Shown: positions 1 to 8,284 of the stretch, in pieces
How the letters are laid out: every line of letters starts with the position of its first letter
Position numbering within the stretch: the first letter of the stretch is position 1
Assembly: GCA_017437065.1 (NCBI GenBank)
Contig: JAFSBX010000118.1
Span: forward strand, 1-49,818
Reading direction: 5' to 3'
Length of the DNA: 49,818 nt
Origin: Lachnospiraceae bacterium
GTDB taxonomy: Bacteria > Bacillota > Clostridia > Lachnospirales > Lachnospiraceae
Program-made: the position numbers and the translations under genes
Notes under the pieces: model-generated
Told to the model about the DNA's origin: nothing
The model's database searches: none
Seen by the model: the letters and a program-made list of their open reading frames with translations, nothing else

Positions 1-1
1 A

Positions 2-163
2 GTAAAACAGAACAGAGAAGAGACAAAAGAGATGTTTAACAGTCTTTCGGAAGAGGTAAAACAGAACAAAGAAGAAACAAGAGAGATGTTTAACAGTCTT
101 TCAGAAGAGGTAAAACAGAACAAAGAAGAGACAAAAGAACTGTTTAATGCTCTCGTTGAAGAG
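2..163 (+). repeat. 54-bp tandem repeat inside the coiled-coil gene
   Basis: Three consecutive 54-bp units begin at 2, 56 and 110, each opening with GTAAAACAGAAC. The first two are nearly identical and the third diverges in its second half. The unit encodes 18 residues, so copy-number changes keep the frame. More copies may lie upstream of the window. Confidence 0.85.
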
Positions 164-340
164 ATGGGAGAAATGGAAGAGAGAATGAATCGTCGTTTTG
201 AAAAAGTAGACAATACTCTTGAACAAATGAAGCATGAAATAAATGCGTGTAAATTAGACAAGGATACAGTTGCTTTATTAGTAAAGAAGACAACTGAACT
301 TGATAAGCGCGTTGAAATATTAGAAATTAAAACGGCATAA
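2..340 (+). CDS. Coiled-coil repeat protein, 5'-truncated by the window edge
   Basis: The frame is open from the first bases of the window, so only the C-terminal 112 residues are present. The protein is highly charged, with no membrane segment and no signal peptide visible. Two and a half copies of an 18-residue unit (core VKQNKEETREMFNSLSEE) run into a heptad-like region (EMEERMNRRFEKVDNTLEQM) and a C-terminal coiled coil. The family is not recognised. The composition resembles helical bundle proteins that vary in repeat number between strains. A terminator follows immediately, so this is the last gene of its unit. Confidence 0.75.
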   Translation, partial: VKQNREETKEMFNSLSEEVKQNKEETREMFNSLSEEVKQNKEETKELFNALVEEMGEMEERMNRRFEKVDNTLEQMKHEINACKLDKDTVALLVKKTTELDKRVEILEIKTA

Positions 341-350
341 TAAAAATTGA

Positions 351-382
351 AGCTGTCAAGAAAAAATACTTGACAGCTTTTG
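351..382 (+). terminator. Intrinsic terminator of the coiled-coil gene
   Basis: AGCTGTCAAG (351-360) pairs perfectly with CTTGACAGCT (369-378) around an 8-base A-rich loop and is followed by TTTT. Confidence 0.85.
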
Positions 383-398
383 GATTCTATAGTATTCT
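370..398 (+). promoter_or_regulatory. Candidate SigA promoter of ylxM-ffh
   Basis: TTGACA (370-375), a 17-base spacer and TATTCT (393-398) form a plausible housekeeping promoter about 40 bases before ylxM. Its -35 box lies inside the 3' arm of the upstream terminator, a compact arrangement. Assignment is by consensus match only. Confidence 0.55.
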
Positions 399-439
399 AT
401 CATAGGTGTGAGTCAGTAAGATAGTAGGATGTGACAAAA

Positions 440-793
440 ATGGAAAAAATTGTAGAACAGGGCTTATTATATGACTTTTATGGAGAACTCCTAAATGAAC
501 ATCAAAAACGAATTTATGAAGATGCTGTCTACAATGATATGTCATTAAGTGAAATAGCTGACGAACAAGGCATCAGCAGACAGGGTGTACACGACTTGTT
601 AAAACGATGCAACAAGGCTTTGGATGGTTATGAAGCCAGATTACATCTTGTAGAAAAATTTCAAAGTATAAAAGAAAAAATATATCTTATTAACAGACTT
701 ACTGAACATGCAGGAGAGAGTGACAGGGAAGAACTTCATGTCCAGCTTCAGCAAATAAAAAAGCTATCTAACGAAATATTGGATGAGTTATAA
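440..793 (+). CDS. ylxM: YlxM-family putative SRP-associated DNA-binding protein
   Basis: A 117-residue UPF0122/YlxM protein with a sigma-like helix-turn-helix: [21 protein letters not shown] at about residues 33-53. The family is almost always encoded directly upstream of ffh, as here, and is thought to act with the signal recognition particle, probably as a regulator; its exact role is not settled. The start at 440 is preferred over the in-frame GTG at 431 because AGGA (426-429) lies about 10 bases before 440 and abuts the GTG. The residues after 440 ([18 protein letters not shown]) also match the usual family N-terminus. It is co-transcribed with ffh after a 42-base gap. Confidence 0.9.
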   Translation: MEKIVEQGLLYDFYGELLNEHQKRIYEDAVYNDMSLSEIADEQGISRQGVHDLLKRCNKALDGYEARLHLVEKFQSIKEKIYLINRLTEHAGESDREELHVQLQQIKKLSNEILDEL

Positions 794-835
794 AACAGCT
801 ATGTCAGAATAGTTTGGTTAAGAATTGAGGAAAGT

Positions 836-2200
836 ATGGCATTTGAAAGTTTAACGGATAAATTGCAGAATGTATTTAAAAACTTAAGAAGTAAAGGCCG
901 TTTGACTGAAGAAGATGTTAAAACAGCCTTAAAAGAAGTAAAGATGGCTCTTTTAGAGGCAGATGTAAGCTTTAAAGTTGTAAAACAGTTTGTAAAATCT
1001 GTAGAAGAGCGTGCAATTGGTAGTGATGTTTTAAATGGACTGAATCCCGGACAGATGGTAATCAAAATTGTAAATGAAGAAATGGTTGCCCTTATGGGGT
1101 CGGAAACAACGGAAATACAGATGCAACCGGGAAAGGCAATTACTGTCATTATGATGTGTGGTCTTCAAGGTGCCGGTAAGACTACTGCCACAGCAAAGAT
1201 TGCAGGAAAGTTAAAGTTAAAGGGTAAAAAAACGTTGCTGGTTGCTTGTGATATTTATCGTCCGGCAGCGATTAAGCAGTTGCAGATAAATGGTGAAAAA
1301 CAGGGTGTAGATGTATTTACCATGGGTGATAATCATAAACCTGTTAATATTGCAAAAGCAGCTTTAGAGCATGCGGAAAAGAATGGACATAATGTTGTAA
1401 TTCTTGACACCGCAGGTCGGCTTCATATAGATGAGGCTATGATGGAAGAACTGCAGGAAATCAAAGCAAATGTCACAGTGCATCAGTCACTTTTAGTGGT
1501 GGATGCTATGACGGGTCAGGATGCAGTAAATGTTGCGAAAGAATTTGATGAAAAAGTTGGTGTTGATGGCGTTATCCTGTCAAAAATGGATGGTGATACC
1601 CGAGGTGGTGCGGCACTTTCTGTAAAAGCCGTAACAGGCAAACCGATTCTGTATGTAAGTATGGGAGAAAAACTTTCTGATTTGGAGCAGTTTTATCCCG
1701 ACCGTATGGCAAGCAGAATACTTGGCATGGGCGATGTGTTAAGCCTCATTGATAAGGTGCAGGCAAGCATTGACATAGATGAAGAAAAAGAAAAGAAAAT
1801 GGCTTCAAATATGAAAAAAGGGAAATTCGATTTTGAAGATTACCTGGAAAGTATGAAGCAAATGAAAAATATGGGTGGTATTTCCAGTATATTAAGTATG
1901 ATGCCGGGAATGGGCAGCAAAATGGGAGATATTGAATCCATGATTGATGAGAAGCAGTTGGCGCGGACGGAAGCAATTGTTCTTTCTATGACGCCGGAGG
2001 AGCGAAGGAATCCGAAACTCCTTAATCCAAGCAGAAAACATCGAATAGCAAAGGGTGCAGGATTAGATATTGCACAGGTAAACCGTTTTATTAAACAGTT
2101 TGAACAGAGTCAGAAAATGATGAAACAGTTTGGTAATATGGGTGGAAAAAAAGGGAAAGGACTTTTCGGTGGTTTGGGTGGAATGAAATTTCCGTTTTAA
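836..2200 (+). CDS. ffh: Signal recognition particle GTPase Ffh (SRP54)
   Basis: 454 residues, usual length. Ffh binds 4.5S RNA and hydrophobic signal sequences of nascent chains and hands ribosomes to FtsY at the membrane through paired GTPase domains. Visible parts are the N domain (about 1-95), P-loop GLQGAGKTT (about 108), DTAGRLH (about 191), SKMDGDTRGG (about 245), and a methionine-rich M domain from about 320 (MKQMKNMGG, SMMPGMGSKM) with a glycine/methionine-rich tail ending in MKFPF. ATG 836 follows a GAGGAAAG ribosome binding site. rpsP follows after about 100 bases, the order seen in many Firmicutes. Confidence 0.98.
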   Translation: MAFESLTDKLQNVFKNLRSKGRLTEEDVKTALKEVKMALLEADVSFKVVKQFVKSVEERAIGSDVLNGLNPGQMVIKIVNEEMVALMGSETTEIQMQPGKAITVIMMCGLQGAGKTTATAKIAGKLKLKGKKTLLVACDIYRPAAIKQLQINGEKQGVDVFTMGDNHKPVNIAKAALEHAEKNGHNVVILDTAGRLHIDEAMMEELQEIKANVTVHQSLLVVDAMTGQDAVNVAKEFDEKVGVDGVILSKMDGDTRGGAALSVKAVTGKPILYVSMGEKLSDLEQFYPDRMASRILGMGDVLSLIDKVQASIDIDEEKEKKMASNMKKGKFDFEDYLESMKQMKNMGGISSILSMMPGMGSKMGDIESMIDEKQLARTEAIVLSMTPEERRNPKLLNPSRKHRIAKGAGLDIAQVNRFIKQFEQSQKMMKQFGNMGGKKGKGLFGGLGGMKFPF

Positions 2201-2303
2201 CTGATTGGATAATGAAATTTGTGAGAATCAGAAAATCTTATACGGTATTTTCTGTTCCAAATATATTAATAAAGTTTTAAATATTACACGGAGGTGAAAT
2301 GTA

Positions 2304-2549
2304 ATGGCAGTAAAAATCAGATTAAGAAGAATGGGTCAGAAGAAAGCTCCTTTCTATAGAATTATCGTTGCAGATTCCAGATCTCCTAGAGATGGTAGAT
2401 TTATCGACGAAATCGGAACATATGATCCTAACAAAAATCCAAGCGAATTCAAAGTAAATGAAGAATTAGCTAAAAAATGGTTAGCAAACGGTGCACAGCC
2501 TACAGAAGTAGTTGCTAAAATCTTCAAAGCAGCCGGCATTGAAAAATAA
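2304..2549 (+). CDS. rpsP: 30S ribosomal protein S16
   Basis: 81 residues with the S16 signature at the N-terminus ([20 protein letters not shown]) and [20 protein letters not shown]16 is a primary assembly protein of the small subunit body and contacts 16S rRNA. A strong site (CGGAGGTGAAATG) precedes ATG 2304. The 100-base gap from ffh holds a weak 8-bp inverted repeat (CAGAAAAT 2229-2236 / ATTTTCTG 2247-2254) without a T-run; it may be a leader structure but is not compelling. khpA follows at 30 bases. Confidence 0.98.
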   Translation: MAVKIRLRRMGQKKAPFYRIIVADSRSPRDGRFIDEIGTYDPNKNPSEFKVNEELAKKWLANGAQPTEVVAKIFKAAGIEK

Positions 2550-2579
2550 TGGCGTTAAGCATTCTTTTGGAGGTGGATT

Positions 2580-2807
2580 ATGAAGGAATTAGTAGAAGTA
2601 ATTGCAAAAGAACTTGTTGATAATCCGGGTGAAGTTGTTGTTACAGAAAAAGAAGAAGGAAAAAATGTAACAATCGAACTTCATGTTGCTGCATCCGATA
2701 TGGGAAAAGTAATCGGTAAACAGGGACGTATTGCGAAGACAATTCGTACACTGGTAAAGGCGGCATCATCCAAAGACGATAAAAGAGTTGATGTAGAAAT
2801 CATCTAA
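2580..2807 (+). CDS. khpA: KH-domain RNA-binding protein KhpA
   Basis: 75 residues, a single KH fold with the RNA-binding GKQG loop in MGKVIGKQGRIAKTIRTLV at about residues 41-59. KhpA forms homo- or heterodimers with KhpB and binds many small RNAs and 5' leaders; in Firmicutes it affects cell size and translation. GGAGG lies 6 bases before the ATG. The rpsP-khpA-rimM-trmD order is conserved. Confidence 0.95.
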   Translation: MKELVEVIAKELVDNPGEVVVTEKEEGKNVTIELHVAASDMGKVIGKQGRIAKTIRTLVKAASSKDDKRVDVEII

Positions 2808-2833
2808 ACATTTAGGTCTATTGACGAGCAAAG

Positions 2834-2863
2834 AACCCATAAACATTAGTTTGTTTATGGGTT
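2834..2863 (+). other. Stem-loop between khpA and rimM
   Basis: AACCCATAAACA (2834-2845) pairs perfectly with TGTTTATGGGTT (2852-2863) around a 6-base loop. No T-run follows (TGCTGATATTTT), so it may be an RNA processing or stability element, or a weak terminator separating rpsP-khpA from rimM-trmD. Confidence 0.6.
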
Positions 2864-2910
2864 TGCTGATATTTTAAGAAGTTTCAGGCTTATGAAAGGG
2901 CAGAACCATT

Positions 2911-3420
2911 ATGGAAGAAATTTTACAAGTGGGTGTGATATCATCCACGCATGGTGTCAGAGGAGAGGTAAAAGTATTTCCTACAACGGATGATGTTAAA
3001 CGTTTTAAACGTTTAAAAGAAGTTATTTTAGATACGGGAAAAGAGCAAATGACTCTTGAAATTGAAGGTGTAAAGTTTTTTAAACAGTTTGCAATCTTAA
3101 AATTCAAGGGCTTTGATAATATAAATGATATTGAAAAATATAAAGGAAAAAGTCTTTTTGTTACAAGAAAAAATGCAGTAAAGCTGAAAAAGGATGAATA
3201 TTTTATTGCAGATTTGATTGGTATGAAGGTTCTGGATGAAGAGGATAAGGAAATCGGAGAACTGAAAGATGTAATAGAGACAGGTGCAAATGATGTTTAT
3301 GTTATTACAATGTCTGATGGAAAAGAACTTTTGTTGCCGGCAATAAAACAATGCATTCTTGCTGTTGATGTTGAAGGTGGTACGATTAAAGTACACATAT
3401 TGGAAGGATTATTAGACTAG
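2911..3420 (+). CDS. rimM: 16S rRNA processing/ribosome maturation factor RimM
   Basis: 169 residues. RimM binds S19 in the 30S head and assists late 16S rRNA maturation. The N-terminal barrel opens with [20 protein letters not shown], the typical G(x)HG.RGE.KV motif, and the C-terminal PRC-barrel has [22 protein letters not shown] and [11 protein letters not shown]. The stop codon abuts the trmD region, so the two genes are translationally coupled. ATG 2911 was chosen because the conserved barrel begins only five residues later. Confidence 0.97.
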   Translation: MEEILQVGVISSTHGVRGEVKVFPTTDDVKRFKRLKEVILDTGKEQMTLEIEGVKFFKQFAILKFKGFDNINDIEKYKGKSLFVTRKNAVKLKKDEYFIADLIGMKVLDEEDKEIGELKDVIETGANDVYVITMSDGKELLLPAIKQCILAVDVEGGTIKVHILEGLLD

Positions 3421-3432
3421 ATGGGAACAAAA

Positions 3433-4833
3433 ATGAATTTTGATATTCTTACTCTTTTTCCTGAGATGGTGGAAAATGGTCTTAATACAAGTATTATCGG
3501 TAGGGCAAAAGAGCAGGGAATCATTTCTATAAAGGCACATAATATCAGAGATTATACAAAAGACAAACATAAAAAAGCAGACGATTACCCGTATGGTGGT
3601 GGTGCGGGAATGCTGATGCAGGCACAACCGGTTTATGATTGTTTTCTTTCCGTGAAAGAAAGCATAGAAAAAGAAGGTAAGAAGTTACCAAGGGTAATAT
3701 ACGTAACACCTCAGGGGAAAACTTTTACACAGTCCATTGCAGAAGAATTTGCTAAAGAAGAAAATCTTGTTTTTTTATGCGGACATTATGAAGGCATTGA
3801 TGAGCGTGTTTTGGAGGAAATTGTTACGGATTATGTATCCATAGGCGACTACGTGCTTACCGGAGGGGAACTTCCGGCAATGGTAATGATAGATGCGGTT
3901 TCCAGATTGGTGGATGGCGTATTGAATAATGAAGAATCAGCACAGACAGAATCATTTCATAACTGTCTTTTGGAATATCCCCAATACTCCAGACCGGAAG
4001 AATGGAGAGGAAAAAAAGTTCCTGATGTATTGCTTTCCGGTAATCATAAGAAAATAAAGGAGTGGCGTTTGGAACAATCGGAACAAAGAACGAAAGAAAG
4101 ACGCCCGGATTTGTATATAAAATATAAAAAATTAAAAAAATGCGAAAAGTATCTTTTGAATAATAAATTACATCATATGGATATGATAGAGTTGCTTAGA
4201 AGAGGGAATGCAGAGATTCTTTATTTTGAAAAAGACGGTGTGCTTTTAAAGGATAAAAATAGTGGAGCATATATGCTTACAGTAACGGATCGGGAAAATG
4301 GTGAACGAATTATATCTTATATTAAAGAACAACCGGAAGTCTTTATTTCACATCAGGAATTTATGAATGATTTTATAAGTCAAAAATTTGGGATGAATAA
4401 TGAAACAGAATGTGTGCAGTGGGTGTATACGAGAAAAGAAACATTGCCCATAAATAAAGATTTAAAAATTCAAAAGCTGGATAAAGAACATGCTGATGAA
4501 GTAATAGCACATTATTATACATTGTGTGATGAGACTTATGTAAATGAAAGAATAAAAAATGGTGTAATGTATGGTATTTTTGAAGAAGATACACTGGCAG
4601 GATTTATAGGTATGCATAATGAAGGTAGTATCGGTATGTTGGAAATTTTCGAGGAATACAGAAACAGAGGATATGGCAAAGCATTGGAAGCATTTTACAT
4701 TAATCTTCATTTAAAACAGGGTTTTACGCCATACGGACAGGTAATTTCCGACAATAATATATCTTTGAAATTACAAGAGAGCCTGTATCTGTATCCCGCA
4801 AAAGAAAAGATATATTGGTTAGTAAAAAAATAG
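3433..4833 (+). CDS. trmD: tRNA (guanine37-N1)-methyltransferase TrmD fused to a C-terminal GNAT domain
   Basis: 466 residues where TrmD alone has about 240. Residues 1-230 are complete TrmD, which methylates G37 of tRNAs using SAM: MNFDILTLFPEMV, YPYGGGAGMLMQ, LCGHYEGIDERV, SIGDYVLTGGELPAM (trefoil-knot SAM site) and an LLSGNHKKI.EWR tail. After a lysine-rich linker, about 240-466 look like a GCN5-type acetyltransferase region with the acetyl-CoA loop RNRGYGK near residue 410. The joint is continuous open frame. ATG 3421 is an alternative start giving four extra residues (MGTK); 3433 is preferred because MNFDILTLFP is the canonical N-terminus. The acetyl acceptor is unknown. Confidence 0.95.
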   Translation: MNFDILTLFPEMVENGLNTSIIGRAKEQGIISIKAHNIRDYTKDKHKKADDYPYGGGAGMLMQAQPVYDCFLSVKESIEKEGKKLPRVIYVTPQGKTFTQSIAEEFAKEENLVFLCGHYEGIDERVLEEIVTDYVSIGDYVLTGGELPAMVMIDAVSRLVDGVLNNEESAQTESFHNCLLEYPQYSRPEEWRGKKVPDVLLSGNHKKIKEWRLEQSEQRTKERRPDLYIKYKKLKKCEKYLLNNKLHHMDMIELLRRGNAEILYFEKDGVLLKDKNSGAYMLTVTDRENGERIISYIKEQPEVFISHQEFMNDFISQKFGMNNETECVQWVYTRKETLPINKDLKIQKLDKEHADEVIAHYYTLCDETYVNERIKNGVMYGIFEEDTLAGFIGMHNEGSIGMLEIFEEYRNRGYGKALEAFYINLHLKQGFTPYGQVISDNNISLKLQESLYLYPAKEKIYWLVKK

Positions 4834-4870
4834 GAATGAAAACCACAGAAAAAGGAAGAATTTTGAAATA

Positions 4871-4898
4871 TTGCTTGCAATATACAAGGGTATATGAT
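4871..4898 (+). promoter_or_regulatory. Candidate promoter of rplS
   Basis: TTGCTT (4871-4876), a 16-base spacer and TATGAT (4893-4898). This would start transcription near 4905 and give a 5' leader of about 75 bases before rplS. Consensus match only. Confidence 0.5.
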
Positions 4899-4904
4899 AA
4901 ACTA

Positions 4905-4981
4905 ATATACGTTGTGAAAATAGATGGTCCTCTGTTACCGGAGTGGTATTCAAGAACATCCAAGATTTAAGGAGGCACACA
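4905..4981 (+). promoter_or_regulatory. Leader of rplS, possible L19-type autoregulatory RNA
   Basis: The stretch between the candidate start site and the ATG contains nested complementary blocks: GATGGTCCTC and GGAGTGGT...ACATCC. Leaders of L19 genes in Firmicutes can be autoregulatory structures. Position and self-complementarity fit, but a covariance match was not tested. Confidence 0.35.
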
Positions 4982-5329
4982 ATGAACGAAATTATTAAAA
5001 GCATTGAAGCAGAACAGTTAAAAGCAGAAGTACCGGAATTTAACGTAGGTGATACAGTTAAAGTTTACGGTAAAATCAAAGAAGGTAACCGTGAAAGAAT
5101 CCAGGTTTTTGAAGGCGTTGTTCTTAAAAAACAGGGTGGAAGCAACAGAGCAACTTTCACAGTAAGAAAAACTTCTAACGGAATTGGTGTTGAAAAAACA
5201 TGGCCGCTTCATTCTCCAAACGTAGAAAAAGTAGAAGTAGTTAGAAGAGGTAAAGTAAGAAGAGCTAAACTTAACTACTTAAGAGATCGCGTTGGTAAGA
5301 AAGCTAAAGTTAAAGAATTAGTTAAATAA
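4982..5329 (+). CDS. rplS: 50S ribosomal protein L19
   Basis: 115 residues, standard length. L19 sits at the 30S-50S interface. The protein shows [41 protein letters not shown] and [26 protein letters not shown] 4982 follows AGGAGG; an in-frame GTG at 4943 would add 13 residues with no family support and lacks a ribosome binding site. An intrinsic terminator follows. Confidence 0.98.
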   Translation: MNEIIKSIEAEQLKAEVPEFNVGDTVKVYGKIKEGNRERIQVFEGVVLKKQGGSNRATFTVRKTSNGIGVEKTWPLHSPNVEKVEVVRRGKVRRAKLNYLRDRVGKKAKVKELVK

Positions 5330-5340
5330 TTATGACAAAG

Positions 5341-5373
5341 AGGATAATTACTTTCGTAGTTATCCTTTTTTCT
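5341..5373 (+). terminator. Intrinsic terminator after rplS
   Basis: AGGATAATTA (5341-5350) pairs with TAGTTATCCT (5357-5366; one G-T pair) around CTTTCG, followed by a T-rich run. Confidence 0.9.
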
Positions 5374-5393
5374 TTTCCAGATACATAAAATAT

Positions 5394-5401
5394 GGTATAC
5401 T
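5394..5401 (+). promoter_or_regulatory. Extended -10 promoter of the first signal peptidase gene
   Basis: TGGTATACT (extended -10, -10 hexamer 5396-5401) lies 39 bases upstream of the ATG. The -35 region is poor, as is common for extended -10 promoters. It follows the rplS terminator, so the downstream operon needs its own promoter. Confidence 0.5.
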
Positions 5402-5439
5402 TCGAATAGTGCCTTAGCAATGTAAAGGAAAGGAACGCT

Positions 5440-6024
5440 ATGAGAAGAAGTAAAGGATTAAGTTTTTACAGAAAAAAAAGAAAAGTCAGTTCGGGTCTGA
5501 TTAAAGAAATATTCAGTTGGATATTTGGAATATTTTTAAGTGTGATTTTGGCATTTATTATTGTGTATAGTGTTGGAATGACAACAAGTGTAATTGGTGA
5601 ATCAATGGAACCGGGATTATACAGTGGACAGACTATATTTATTAATCGTTTTTTATATCGTGTTGCATCACCCAAAAGAGATGATGTTATAGTATTTCTG
5701 CCGAATGGAAACCAGAATTCTCATTTTTATGTGAAAAGAGTAGTGGCTGTTCCGGGAGATAAAGTGCAGATTATAAATGGTATTCTTTATGTAAATGGAG
5801 AAATGGCAGAGAATACAGAAATGTATGATAAGATGGCAGATGCCGGAATTGCAGAGAATGAAATCACGTTGCAAAATGAAGAATATTTTGTTTTGGGCGA
5901 TAATCGTAATAACAGCGAAGATAGTCGCTCGGCAAATGTAGGTGTAGTAAATGAAAATGATATTATAGGAAAAGCATGGTTTCGCTGGATGGCTCCTGAA
6001 TCAGGAATCGGCTTTATAAAATAA
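5440..6024 (+). CDS. lepB: Type I signal peptidase (first copy)
   Basis: 194 residues with a Gram-positive SipS-like layout. A basic N-terminus is followed by one membrane anchor (about 26-46). The catalytic domain has the nucleophile in GESMEPGLYSG (Ser55) and the general base in YVKRVVAVPGD (Lys99), plus box E FVLGDNRNNSEDSR. It cleaves signal peptides of exported pre-proteins on the outer membrane face. It heads an operon with rbgA and a second signal peptidase. Confidence 0.97.
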   Translation: MRRSKGLSFYRKKRKVSSGLIKEIFSWIFGIFLSVILAFIIVYSVGMTTSVIGESMEPGLYSGQTIFINRFLYRVASPKRDDVIVFLPNGNQNSHFYVKRVVAVPGDKVQIINGILYVNGEMAENTEMYDKMADAGIAENEITLQNEEYFVLGDNRNNSEDSRSANVGVVNENDIIGKAWFRWMAPESGIGFIK

Positions 6025-6034
6025 GAAGAAAGGC

Positions 6035-6919
6035 ATGGATTTTAATATGAATTATCAATGGTACCCCGGTCATATGACAAAGGCAAAAAGAATGATGCAG
6101 GAGAATATCAAACTGATAGATCTTGTAATTGAACTTGTTGATGCGAGAATTCCTCTTAGCAGTAGAAATCCGGATATTGATGAATTGGGAAAAAATAAAG
6201 CAAGAGTTGTTCTTTTAAACAAGTCGGACTTGGCAGATAAAAGATATAATAAGCAATGGATGGAATATTTTACGGAAAAAGGCTTCCATGTATTGGAAAT
6301 TAATTCGAAAAGTGGCGCCGGTATTAAGTCTATTCAGGGACTGGTACAGGAGGCATGTAAAGAAAAAATTGAAAGAGACAGAAAAAGAGGAATTTTAAAT
6401 CGTCCAGTAAGAGCAATGGTAGTGGGAATTCCAAATGTAGGAAAGTCTACCTTTATTAATTCCTTTGCAGGGAAGGCATGTACAAAAACAGGAAATAAGC
6501 CGGGTGTAACAAAAGGAAAACAATGGATTCGTCTGAATAAGAGTTTAGAGCTTTTGGATACTCCGGGAATTTTGTGGCCGAAATTTGAAGATCAAAATGT
6601 GGGAATGAGACTTGCTTTTATTGGTTCCATGAATGATGAAGTATTACATATGGATGAGCTTGCTTCAGAGTTAATTGAATTTCTTTTGAAAAATTATCCG
6701 GGGGTTTTAAAGGAAAGATATGAAATTGAAGAAACAAAAGATAAATTTGAAACATTAACACAAATTTGTGTTAATCGAAGATGTTTTAAAAAAGGTGAAG
6801 AACCGGATATTGATAAAGCGGCGGCTATTGTAATGGAAGACTTCAGAAGCGGAAAATTGGGGAAAATTACATTAGAATTTCCAGACAGTTCATGTGGAGG
6901 AAATGAGACAAATGAATAA
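6035..6919 (+). CDS. rbgA: Ribosome biogenesis GTPase RbgA (YlqF)
   Basis: 294 residues, a circularly permuted GTPase: NKSD (G4, about 62) precedes GIPNVGKST (G1, about 131), the threonine of GVTKG (G2) and DTPGI (G3, about 175). RbgA is needed late in 50S assembly. The N-terminal QWYPGHMTKAKRMM is diagnostic. ATG 6047 is an alternative start, four codons downstream. The end overlaps the second signal peptidase gene by 17 bases. Confidence 0.97.
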   Translation: MDFNMNYQWYPGHMTKAKRMMQENIKLIDLVIELVDARIPLSSRNPDIDELGKNKARVVLLNKSDLADKRYNKQWMEYFTEKGFHVLEINSKSGAGIKSIQGLVQEACKEKIERDRKRGILNRPVRAMVVGIPNVGKSTFINSFAGKACTKTGNKPGVTKGKQWIRLNKSLELLDTPGILWPKFEDQNVGMRLAFIGSMNDEVLHMDELASELIEFLLKNYPGVLKERYEIEETKDKFETLTQICVNRRCFKKGEEPDIDKAAAIVMEDFRSGKLGKITLEFPDSSCGGNETNE

Positions 6920-7451
6920 AGTATTAAAAGAAATCCTAAGTACAAGTGCGTATCTTCTGATTGTACTCTGCCTTACCTGGTTATGTATTACTTTTGTGGG
7001 GCAGCGTACGGAAGTAAGTGGCAGTTCCATGGAAAATACACTTAGCCATGGAGATAATTTGATTGTTGATAAAATTACATATCGTTTTAAAGAACCACAG
7101 CGATTTGACATTATTGTATTTCCTGTTGCTTACGGTAATGAAACTTACTATATTAAAAGAATTATTGGTCTTCCCGGAGAAACGGTGCGCATTGATGTGG
7201 AAGGGAATATTTATATTAATGATGAAGTATTAGAAGAATCCTATGGAAGAGCAGTCATTGCCGATCCCGGTAAAGCAGAAGAAGGAATTACTTTGGGAGA
7301 AGATGAGTATTTTGTTTTGGGTGATAACCGGAATGACAGTGTTGACAGCCGAAGAGAAGAGGTTGGAAATATAAAAAAGGAAGACATTATAGGTCGGGCA
7401 TGGGTTCGAATCTGGCCGCTTCAAAAATTTGGATTTTTAAAACATCAATAA
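6903..7451 (+). CDS. lepB: Type I signal peptidase (second copy)
   Basis: 182 residues. One anchor segment (about 10-28) is followed by GSSMENTL (nucleophilic Ser about 42), YYIKRIIGLPGE (Lys about 84) and FVLGDNRNDSVDSR. It is clearly paralogous to the copy at 5440 but not a recent duplication: sequence outside the boxes differs. The start is ambiguous: GGAGG at 6896-6900 is 2 bases from ATG 6903 and 11 from ATG 6912; GTG 6894 overlaps the site and is unlikely. It overlaps the 3' end of rbgA, so translation is probably coupled. Confidence 0.95.
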   Translation: MRQMNKVLKEILSTSAYLLIVLCLTWLCITFVGQRTEVSGSSMENTLSHGDNLIVDKITYRFKEPQRFDIIVFPVAYGNETYYIKRIIGLPGETVRIDVEGNIYINDEVLEESYGRAVIADPGKAEEGITLGEDEYFVLGDNRNDSVDSRREEVGNIKKEDIIGRAWVRIWPLQKFGFLKHQ

Positions 7452-7486
7452 TAAGTAAATACTTGAATTTTACAGGTGAGAATAAA

Positions 7487-8245
7487 ATGGAAACAAAGAT
7501 AAATGAAATAAAAAAACTTTTTCAGGCAGCTAAAACAGACGAGCTGCCTGAATTAATAGGGATTTATGGAAAAGATGAAAGAAGCGGGGTAAAAACATTA
7601 ATTGCCAGAGCAGAGAAACAACTGGAAGCATTGGAGAAAGAAAAAATACGGACGGAAAGTCTGAAGGTATATGAAAAAGAATATGAAACATACGGATATG
7701 TATGCGGTATAGATGAAGTTGGCCGTGGACCATTGGCGGGACCGGTAGTGGCCGGTGCTGTTATTTTACCGAAAGATTGTAAGATTTTATACTTAAATGA
7801 TTCCAAACAGTTAAGCGAGAAGAAACGGGAAGAGTTGTATGATGTGATTATGGAGCAGGCTGTTGCATGTGGAATCGGCTATGCATCTCCGGAGCGCATT
7901 GATGAAATTAATATTTTGCAGGCAACTTACGAAGCAATGCGGGAAGCTATTAGTAATTTGCAAGTTTCACCCGATATATTATTAAATGATGCGGTGACGA
8001 TTCCGGAAGTAAAAATCAAACAGATACCAATTATCAAAGGAGATGCCAAAAGTGTCTCCATTGCAGCAGCAAGCATTATTGCAAAAGTAACAAGGGACAG
8101 GCTGATGGTACAGTATGACAGTGTTTTTCCGGAGTATGGTTTTGCTTCCAATAAAGGGTATGGAGCACAGATACATATTGAAGCATTGAAAAAATATGGA
8201 CCAACACCGATTCACAGAAAATCTTTTATAAAAAATTTTATTTAG
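7487..8245 (+). CDS. rnhB: Ribonuclease HII
   Basis: 252 residues. RNase HII cleaves RNA-DNA junctions and removes single ribonucleotides from DNA. The acidic catalytic site is visible in YGYVCGIDEVGRGPLAGPVV (Asp75, Glu76) and further in LNDSKQLSEKKRE, ILLNDAV and AAASIIAKVTRDR. The ~70-residue charged N-terminal extension is usual in clostridial and Bacillus copies. ATG 7487 follows AGGTGAG; longer in-frame starts would overlap the preceding gene and lack a site. Confidence 0.96.
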   Translation: METKINEIKKLFQAAKTDELPELIGIYGKDERSGVKTLIARAEKQLEALEKEKIRTESLKVYEKEYETYGYVCGIDEVGRGPLAGPVVAGAVILPKDCKILYLNDSKQLSEKKREELYDVIMEQAVACGIGYASPERIDEINILQATYEAMREAISNLQVSPDILLNDAVTIPEVKIKQIPIIKGDAKSVSIAAASIIAKVTRDRLMVQYDSVFPEYGFASNKGYGAQIHIEALKKYGPTPIHRKSFIKNFI

Positions 8246-8284
8246 TCAGATGGTAAAGAGTCTGGTATACGGGAGGCAGTGTGG

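Noticed and set aside
799-1149. Antisense ORF over ffh
   Set aside because: Shadow frame of a core gene with no start context; the same applies to long antisense frames over the purine permease and DUF1538 genes.
2834-2863. Stem-loop as a rpsP-khpA terminator
   Set aside because: There is no T-run after the stem, so terminator status is not supported; listed as a stem-loop.
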